A stretch of DNA of 64,000 bases from Streptomyces celluloflavus (GTDB lineage: Bacteria > Actinomycetota > Actinomycetes > Streptomycetales > Streptomycetaceae), in assembly GCA_000720995.1 (NCBI GenBank), contig JOEL01000004.1, positions 62,001 through 126,000 on the forward strand. Reading direction: 5' to 3'. The notes under the pieces are model-generated. The model was not told the origin of the DNA. It made no database searches and saw nothing but the letters and a program-made list of their open reading frames with translations. Every line of letters starts with the position of its first letter. Positions within the stretch are counted from its first letter, which is position 1. The position numbers and the translations under genes were made by a program. This document shows, in pieces, positions 58,801-64,000 of this stretch.

Positions 58801-60222
58801 TCAGCCGACCGAGCCTTCCATTTGCAGCTCGATCAGCCGGTTCAGCTCCAGCGCGTACTCCATGGGCAGCTCACGGGCGATCGGCTCGACGAAGCCGCGC
58901 ACGATCATCGCCATGGCCTCGAACTCCGTCAGACCGCGCGCCATCAGGTAGAAGAGCTGGTCCTCGCTGACCTTGGAGACGGTCGCCTCGTGGCCCATCG
59001 ACACGTCGTCCTCGCGGACGTCGACGTACGGGTAGGTGTCCGAGCGGGAGATGGTGTCCACCAGCAGGGCGTCGCACAGCACGTTGGACTTGGAGCCCGC
59101 GGCGCCCTCGCCGATCTCGACGAGACCGCGGTAGGAGGTGCGGCCGCCGCCTCGCGCCACCGACTTGGAGACGATGTTGGAGGAGGTGTTCGGCGCCATG
59201 TGGACCATCTTGGAGCCGGCGTCCTGGTGCTGGCCCTCGCCCGCGAAGGCGATGGACAGGGTCTCGCCCTTGGCGTGCTCGCCCATGAGGTAGACCGCCG
59301 GGTACTTCATCGTCACCTTGGAGCCGAGGTTGCCGTCGACCCACTCCATGGTCGCGCCCTCGTAGGCGACGGCGCGCTTGGTGACCAGGTTGTAGACGTT
59401 GTTCGACCAGTTCTGGATCGTCGTGTAGCGGCAGCGGCCGCCCTTCTTCACGATGATCTCGACGACCGCGGAGTGCAGCGAGTCCGACTTGTAGATCGGG
59501 GCCGTGCAGCCCTCGACGTAGTGGACGTAGGCGTCCTCGTCGACGATGATCAGCGTCCGCTCGAACTGGCCCATGTTCTCGGTGTTGATCCGGAAGTACG
59601 CCTGGAGCGGGATGTCGACGTGGACACCCTTGGGGACGTAGATGAAGGACCCGCCGGACCACACCGCGGTGTTCAGCGACGCGAACTTGTTGTCGCCGAC
59701 CGGGATGACGGTGCCGAAGTACTCCTGGAAGAGCTCCGGGTGCTCCTTGAGCGCGGTGTCGGTGTCCAGGAAGATGACGCCCTGCTCCTCCAGGTCCTCG
59801 CGGATCTGGTGGTAGACGACCTCGGACTCGTACTGCGCGGCGACACCGGCGACCAGGCGCTGCTTCTCCGCCTCGGGGATGCCGAGCTTGTCGTAGGTGT
59901 TCTTGATGTCCTCGGGCAGGTCCTCCCAGGAGGCGGCCTGCTGCTCCGTGGAGCGGACGAAGTACTTGATGTTGTCGAAGTCGATGCCCGACAGGTCCGA
60001 GCCCCAGTTGGGCATGGGCTTCTTGTCGAACAGCTTCAGGCCCTTGAGCCGGAGCTTGAGCATCCACTCCGGCTCGCTCTTCTTGCCGGAGATGTCGCGG
60101 ACGACGGCCTCGGACAGACCTCGCTTGGCGGAAGCGCCGGCCACGTCGGAGTCGGCCCAGCCGTATTCGTACTTACCCAGTCCCTCAAGCTCGGGGTGGG
60201 CAGTCTCCGTAGGGAGCGTCAT
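58801..60222 (-). CDS. sufB: Fe-S assembly scaffold SufB
   Basis: This 473-aa scaffold protein on which clusters are built contains [60 protein letters not shown] and [34 protein letters not shown] precedes ATG 60222, which overlaps the sufR stop by four bases. The frame is open upstream but that part is sufR in another frame. Confidence 0.97.
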   Translation of the reverse strand: MTLPTETAHPELEGLGKYEYGWADSDVAGASAKRGLSEAVVRDISGKKSEPEWMLKLRLKGLKLFDKKPMPNWGSDLSGIDFDNIKYFVRSTEQQAASWEDLPEDIKNTYDKLGIPEAEKQRLVAGVAAQYESEVVYHQIREDLEEQGVIFLDTDTALKEHPELFQEYFGTVIPVGDNKFASLNTAVWSGGSFIYVPKGVHVDIPLQAYFRINTENMGQFERTLIIVDEDAYVHYVEGCTAPIYKSDSLHSAVVEIIVKKGGRCRYTTIQNWSNNVYNLVTKRAVAYEGATMEWVDGNLGSKVTMKYPAVYLMGEHAKGETLSIAFAGEGQHQDAGSKMVHMAPNTSSNIVSKSVARGGGRTSYRGLVEIGEGAAGSKSNVLCDALLVDTISRSDTYPYVDVREDDVSMGHEATVSKVSEDQLFYLMARGLTEFEAMAMIVRGFVEPIARELPMEYALELNRLIELQMEGSVG

Positions 60223-61079
60223 GCGGGTTTCCTCCCGGCCGTGCGTGCAGATGCGGTGGTGGTCTTGGTGGTGGTGCGATGAGCGGGCCTGCCCGCCTTC
60301 GGGGCGGCGTGGCCGGCCTTCGGGATGAAGGTCGTGCACACTCCGTCGCCGTGGGCGATCGTGGCAAGACGCTGTACGTGTGTTCCCAGCAGGCGGGAGA
60401 AGACCTCGGTCTCCGCCTCGCACAGCTGCGGGAACTGCTCGGCGACATGGGCGACCGGGCAGTGGTGCTGGCAGAGCTGTTCACCGAGCTGGGAATTGGG
60501 CGCGCTGCGCGCCGTAGCAGCGTACCCGTCGGCGGTCAATGCCTCGGCAAGGGCCTTCGCACGGGCTTCTGGCTCGGCCCCGTCGACCGCCTGGCGGTAG
60601 CCCTCGGCCTGCACGGCGAGGCGCGCGCGGGCGAACGCGGCGACGGCCGCCTCGCCCATCTCACCGCCGCCGGCGGTCTGCGCGATCCAGCGCAGCGCGT
60701 CGGCGGCCAGCTGGTCGTAGGACTGGTCGAAGGCGTCCCGGCCGCAGTCGGTGAGGGCGAAGACCTTGGCCGGACGGCCGCGGGTCCGCGCTCCGTAGAC
60801 CCGCTGCTCGCGGGGCTCCACGACGCCCTCGGCGGCCAGCGCGTCCAGATGCCGGCGGACGGCGGCCTGGGTCAGCTCCAGGCGCAGCGCGAGCTCGGCC
60901 GCGGTCGACGGACCGTGGTCGAGGATGGAGCGGGCGACCTTGTTACGGGTGCCCTCGTGCTCTTCGTGTGCGGAGGGCGTGGGGTGCGCGACCCGTCCGC
61001 CCCGCTCGGGCGCAGGAGACCGGGGCCCGGCGGTCTGCTCGGCCGCGGGCCCTTTCTGATCCTCGCTCGCGTATTTCAC
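60219..61079 (-). CDS. sufR: Fe-S-responsive repressor SufR
   Basis: This 286-aa regulator has an N-terminal winged helix ([40 protein letters not shown]) and a wing with [18 protein letters not shown]-terminal cluster ligands are in [20 protein letters not shown]. SufR proteins sense [4Fe-4S] status and repress suf. The GTG start at 61079 coincides with the palindromic box and has no clear ribosome-binding site, so the mRNA may be nearly leaderless. It is the first gene of sufRBD-fdx-CSUT. Confidence 0.92.
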   Translation of the reverse strand: MKYASEDQKGPAAEQTAGPRSPAPERGGRVAHPTPSAHEEHEGTRNKVARSILDHGPSTAAELALRLELTQAAVRRHLDALAAEGVVEPREQRVYGARTRGRPAKVFALTDCGRDAFDQSYDQLAADALRWIAQTAGGGEMGEAAVAAFARARLAVQAEGYRQAVDGAEPEARAKALAEALTADGYAATARSAPNSQLGEQLCQHHCPVAHVAEQFPQLCEAETEVFSRLLGTHVQRLATIAHGDGVCTTFIPKAGHAAPKAGRPAHRTTTKTTTASARTAGRKPA

Positions 61080-61092
61080 AACACCATTGTTG
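61079..61092. promoter_or_regulatory. SufR box CAAC-N6-GTTG
   Basis: CAACACCATTGTTG overlaps the last base of the sufR start codon complement. It matches the CAAC-N6-GTTG palindrome that I recall being reported for Streptomyces SufR, so autorepression is expected. Confidence 0.8.
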
Positions 61093-61157
61093 CGTAATTC
61101 CGCGGAACGGCACAACCCTCGACCGGATCACCGGTGGGTGGTTTCAGTCACTTAGGG

Positions 61158-62012
61158 TTACCTAATCCCGGCGCGCTCCGGGGTCTGCGCCACCGTGGCG
61201 GCCGTCCCGTCCACCGCCGCCGGCCGGCCCCCGTCGGCGGGGCGGACCCGCCGCGCACCGCCGGTGAACCAGTACGTGGCGCCCACCAGCAGCCCGCCGC
61301 CGACGATATTGCCCGGGACCGTGTACGCCAGGTTCCGCAGCAGACCGGCGCCGCCCGCGACACCGTCGAAGAGCGCGAGGGCGTACAGCGCCATATTGGC
61401 CACGCAGTGCTCGAAGCCGACCGCCACGAAGACCGCGACCGGCAGCCAGAGCACCAGCGTCCTGGCCCCGTCGCCGGTGGCCCGCAAGAACATCCAGACG
61501 GCCAGGCAGACCAGCATGTTGCAGAGCACCGCGCGCCAGAACAGCTGCCCGCCGGCCAGCGCGTTCTTCCCGGCCACCAGCTCGGCGAGCATCGCACGGG
61601 CGGACGGGGTGGCGGTGACGCCCGAGGCGTGCACCATCGCGCCGAAGGCCAGCGTCCCCGCGAGATTGCCCGCCAGGGAGAGCACCCAGCTGCCCGCCAG
61701 ATCCTTGATCCCGGTCCGGCCGGAGAGCGCGCCGACGAGCATGATCATCACGTTGCTGGTGAACAGCTGCGCCCCGGCGAACATCACCAGGGTCAGCGCC
61801 ACCGGAAAGACCGCGCCCTCCAGCATCCTGGTCGCCGCCGAGTGCTCCGCGACGAACGGCGAGACGGCCACCAGCAGCAGCACCTCACCGACCCCGATGA
61901 ACGCCCCCGCCAGCATCGCGGAGACGAAGTAGCGCGGCACCCGCCGCAGGTCGGCCGCCTTGTGGGCCGCCTGCCGGGACGTTTCCTCAAGGTTTTCGGC
62001 GATGCTGATCAC
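61158..62012 (-). CDS. Formate/nitrite transporter-family channel
   Basis: This 284-aa membrane protein of the FNT family has six helices: RYFVSAMLAGAFIGVGEVLL, AGAQLFTSNVMIMLVGALSG, SWVLSLAGNLAGTLAFGAMV, GFEHCVANMALYALALFDGV with the conserved pore His, and NLAYTVPGNIVGGGLLVGAT. It should pass small anions such as formate or nitrite. GTG 62012 is the likely start. It ends just upstream of the sufR promoter region. Confidence 0.92.
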   Translation of the reverse strand: MISIAENLEETSRQAAHKAADLRRVPRYFVSAMLAGAFIGVGEVLLLVAVSPFVAEHSAATRMLEGAVFPVALTLVMFAGAQLFTSNVMIMLVGALSGRTGIKDLAGSWVLSLAGNLAGTLAFGAMVHASGVTATPSARAMLAELVAGKNALAGGQLFWRAVLCNMLVCLAVWMFLRATGDGARTLVLWLPVAVFVAVGFEHCVANMALYALALFDGVAGGAGLLRNLAYTVPGNIVGGGLLVGATYWFTGGARRVRPADGGRPAAVDGTAATVAQTPERAGIR

Positions 62013-62147
62013 GCCGTCCACGCTAGGCGCCGCGAACGGCCGCACCCTCCCGCCAAGGGCCCCCTGTCAAAGGCCGAGAGGCGGGAATTCGAAAGGACCT
62101 AAGCCCCCATTAATGCAAACGGGGCAGCTCTCCGTAGACTGCCCGGC

Positions 62148-63074
62148 ATGCGAACCGAGCCTGCCGTCGAGGTCGTCGGCCTGGTCAAGAGATACGGGAC
62201 CAAGACCGCCGTGGACGGGCTCGACCTCACCGTCGCGCGCGGCGCCGTCACCGCCGTACTCGGCCCGAACGGCGCCGGCAAGACCACCACCGTCGAGATC
62301 TGCGAGGGCTACCGCCGTGCGGACGCCGGCACGGTCCGCGTCCTGGGCCTGGACCCGGTCGCCGACGCCGCGGCACTGCGGCCCCGGATCGGCGTGATGC
62401 TGCAATCCGGCGGCGTCTACCCGGGCGCCCGCGCCGACGAGATGCTGCGGCACACCGCCGGCCTGCACGCCCACCCCGTCGACGTGGACCTCCTCATCGA
62501 GCGGCTGGGGCTGGGCAGCTGCGGCCGGACCGCGTACCGGCGGTTGTCCGGCGGGCAGCAGCAGCGGCTCGCGCTGGCGATGGCCGTCGTCGGCCGCCCC
62601 GAACTGGTCTTCCTGGACGAACCGACCGCCGGCCTCGACCCGCAGGCCCGGCGCGCCACCTGGGACCTCGTGCGGGAGCTGCGCCAGGACGGCGTCAGCA
62701 CCGTGCTGACCACCCACTTCATGGACGAGGCCGAGCAGCTCGCCGACGATGTCGCGATCATCGACGGCGGCCGGGTCATCGCCCGGGGCACCCCGGAGGA
62801 GCTGTGCCGGGGCGGCGCGGAGAACACCCTGCGCTTCACCGGCCGTCCCGGCCTGGACGTCACCTCACTCCTCAAGGCGCTGCCCGCGGACAGCGCCGCC
62901 ACCGAGCTGACCCCCGGCACCTACCGCGTCGACGGCAAGGTCGGCCCGCAACTCCTCGCCACCGTCGCCTCCTGGTGCGCGCAGCACGGCGTCATGCCGG
63001 ACGCCATAGCCGTCGAACGGCACACCCTGGAGGACGTCTTCCTTGAGCTGACCGGTAAGGAGCTGCGCGCATGA
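62148..63074 (+). CDS. ABC transporter ATP-binding protein
   Basis: This 308-aa ATPase of the drug/natural-product exporter (ABC-2) type has Walker A GPNGAGKTT, signature YRRLSGGQQQRLALAMAVVG, Walker B LVFLDEPTAGLDPQARRATW and TTHFMDEAEQLADD. The C-terminus DVFLELTGKELRA is typical of DrrA-like proteins. It is paired with the permease at 63163. Few ribosome-binding features precede the ATG, so initiation may be leaderless. Confidence 0.94.
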   Translation: MRTEPAVEVVGLVKRYGTKTAVDGLDLTVARGAVTAVLGPNGAGKTTTVEICEGYRRADAGTVRVLGLDPVADAAALRPRIGVMLQSGGVYPGARADEMLRHTAGLHAHPVDVDLLIERLGLGSCGRTAYRRLSGGQQQRLALAMAVVGRPELVFLDEPTAGLDPQARRATWDLVRELRQDGVSTVLTTHFMDEAEQLADDVAIIDGGRVIARGTPEELCRGGAENTLRFTGRPGLDVTSLLKALPADSAATELTPGTYRVDGKVGPQLLATVASWCAQHGVMPDAIAVERHTLEDVFLELTGKELRA

Positions 63075-63166
63075 GGCAGGGCCACACGTCCACCGGCCGG
63101 GGGTCCGGGGGTCGCCCCCCGGGACGGCACAGCCTGGAGCTCACCGGTAAGGAGCTGCGCGCATGA
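63045..63166 (+). repeat. Duplicated coupling junction, 92-bp offset
   Basis: The 30 bases at 63045-63074 (end of the ATPase gene, GGTAAGGAGCTGCGCGCATGA) recur at 63137-63166 with one mismatch. The second copy supplies the AAGGAG ribosome-binding site and start codon of the permease gene. The 62 bases between them are GC-rich filler. Confidence 0.88.
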
Positions 63167-63933
63167 CCGCGACCGGCACGTTCACCCCGCGGCCCGGTGC
63201 GGCCCCGCTGCCCCGGATGATCCGCGCGCAGGCGGCCCTGGAGACCAGGATGCTGCTGCGCAACGGCGAGCAGCTGCTGCTGACCGTCATCATCCCGACG
63301 CTGCTGCTGGTGCTGTTCTCCGCCGTCGACATCATCGACACCGGCGCCGGCCGGTCCGTCGACTTCCTCGCGCCCGGCATCCTGGCGCTCGCCGTGCTGT
63401 CCACCGCCTTCACCGGCCAGGCCATCGCCACCGGTTTCGAGCGGCGCTACGGCGTGCTCAAGCGGCTCGCCGCCTCGCCGCTGCCGCGCTGGGGGCTGAT
63501 GACGGCGAAGACCTGCGCGGTGCTGGTCACCGAGGTCCTCCAGATCGCGCTGCTGACCGCCGTCGCCCTCGCCCTGGGCTGGTCCCCGCACGGCAATCCG
63601 GCCGCCGTGGCGGGGCTGCTGATCCTGGGCACCGCCGCGTTCTCCGGGCTGGGCCTGCTGATGGCCGGCACGCTCAAGGCCGAGGCGACCCTGGCCGCCG
63701 CCAACCTGGTCTTCCTGCTGCTCCTGGTGGGCGGCGGCGTGATCGTCCCGCTGGCGAAGTTCCCCGAGGCGGCCCAGGCGGTGCTCGGGCTGCTGCCGAT
63801 CACCGCGCTCTCCGACGGGCTGCGCACCGTCCTCCAGCACGGCGCCGGCGTCCCCTGGTCCGACCTCGGCATCCTCGCGGTCTGGGCGGTGGCGGGCCTG
63901 GGCGCGGCGGCCCGCTTCTTCCGCTGGGAGTAG
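63163..63933 (+). CDS. ABC-2 type permease
   Basis: This 256-aa membrane subunit has six hydrophobic segments: LLLTVIIPTLLLVLFSAVDI, APGILALAVLSTAFTGQAIA, VTEVLQIALLTAVALALGWS, AAVAGLLILGTAAFSGLGLL, AANLVFLLLLVGGGVIVPLA and AVWAVAGLGAAARFF. ERRYGVLKRLAASPLPRW is the usual cytoplasmic coupling region. It exports an unknown lipid, drug or metabolite with the preceding ATPase. Confidence 0.94.
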   Translation: MTATGTFTPRPGAAPLPRMIRAQAALETRMLLRNGEQLLLTVIIPTLLLVLFSAVDIIDTGAGRSVDFLAPGILALAVLSTAFTGQAIATGFERRYGVLKRLAASPLPRWGLMTAKTCAVLVTEVLQIALLTAVALALGWSPHGNPAAVAGLLILGTAAFSGLGLLMAGTLKAEATLAAANLVFLLLLVGGGVIVPLAKFPEAAQAVLGLLPITALSDGLRTVLQHGAGVPWSDLGILAVWAVAGLGAAARFFRWE

Positions 63934-64000
63934 CCGTCGCGACCGGCCCCCGCACGGCCCGGACGGGGCCGCACGGCTGATCGCCCCGTCCGGTTCCGTT
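63934..64000. other. Window end, no gene
   Basis: These 67 GC-rich bases include self-complementary stretches around 63955-63985 that may form a terminator. No coding start is visible. Confidence 0.35.

Noticed and set aside
58801-60423. Extended 540-aa SufB
   Set aside because: The extension overlaps sufR in another frame, while ATG 60222 gives the normal length with a strong ribosome-binding site.
61152-61165. TTAGG-N4-CCTAA palindrome as an iron box
   Set aside because: Half-site spacing is too short for the DmdR/DtxR consensus and it overlaps the stop codon of the FNT gene.

Overview
The window reads as chromosome from a Streptomyces or a close streptomycete. GC is very high, with GTG and TTG starts, tightly overlapping operons, a C-terminal LAETG surface protein beside ectABCD, an ectABCD osmolyte operon, a sufRBD-ferredoxin-CSUT operon and DUF397/XRE gene pairs. 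No rRNA, tRNA or CRISPR array was recognised.

Layout. 1-4.9 kb holds the end of a cobalamin operon: a chelatase VWA-subunit tail, cobO, cobB and a CbiG_C-CobC fusion, with a ZIP transporter embedded on the other strand. 5.0-7.25 kb is an XRE-DUF397 module with small genes and a truncated methyltransferase. 7.4-13 kb has the LAETG protein, an SDR/ArsR/BASS-transporter neighbourhood and an amidohydrolase. 13.5-17 kb is ectABCD with a strong terminator. 17-22 kb has a peptidase, an SMI1/KNR4 protein and a class V aminotransferase.

22.15-32.21 kb is a DsbA/FrnE thioredoxin-fold gene split by a 9.36-kb serine-integrase element. Both junctions can be read to the base. The 3' part of frnE is on the left, its first 12 codons are on the right, and joining them at a TG dinucleotide restores an intact CPWC active site. 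The element carries an integrase, two zinc-ribbon proteins, a scaffold-like protein, an HK97-type major capsid protein, an HNH nuclease and a P27 small terminase subunit. It then carries an XRE-DUF397 module, three small coupled genes, a Gly/Asp-rich protein and a degenerate protein kinase. It lacks a large terminase, portal, protease and tail genes, so it looks like a phage satellite or a domesticated capsid element and not a prophage. Immediately right of it (32.3-32.6 kb) is a decayed copy of the same att-integrase end, a fossil of an earlier relative. 32.8-35.7 kb adds an XRE-TPR regulator, a small Cys-rich protein, a radical SAM/SPASM enzyme and a 115-aa partner.

35.8-43.3 kb is a catabolic cluster for the oxidative uronate pathway: uronate dehydrogenase, 5-dehydro-4-deoxyglucarate dehydratase and a ketoglutarate-semialdehyde-type dehydrogenase. 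It also has an IclR regulator, two unrecognised enzymes and a GNAT acetyltransferase. Copies of one roughly 20-bp motif lie in both divergent promoter regions and suggest the IclR regulon. 43.6-54.2 kb is mixed housekeeping: a small membrane protein, a TerD-domain protein, an LLM oxidoreductase, a methyltransferase, a secreted EEP nuclease, an EI24 protein, dapD and a TetR-SMR efflux pair with a nested palindromic operator. 54.3-61.1 kb is the suf operon led by sufR, with a CAAC-N6-GTTG box at its start. 61.2-64 kb has an FNT channel and an ABC-2 exporter pair whose junction carries a small tandem duplication.
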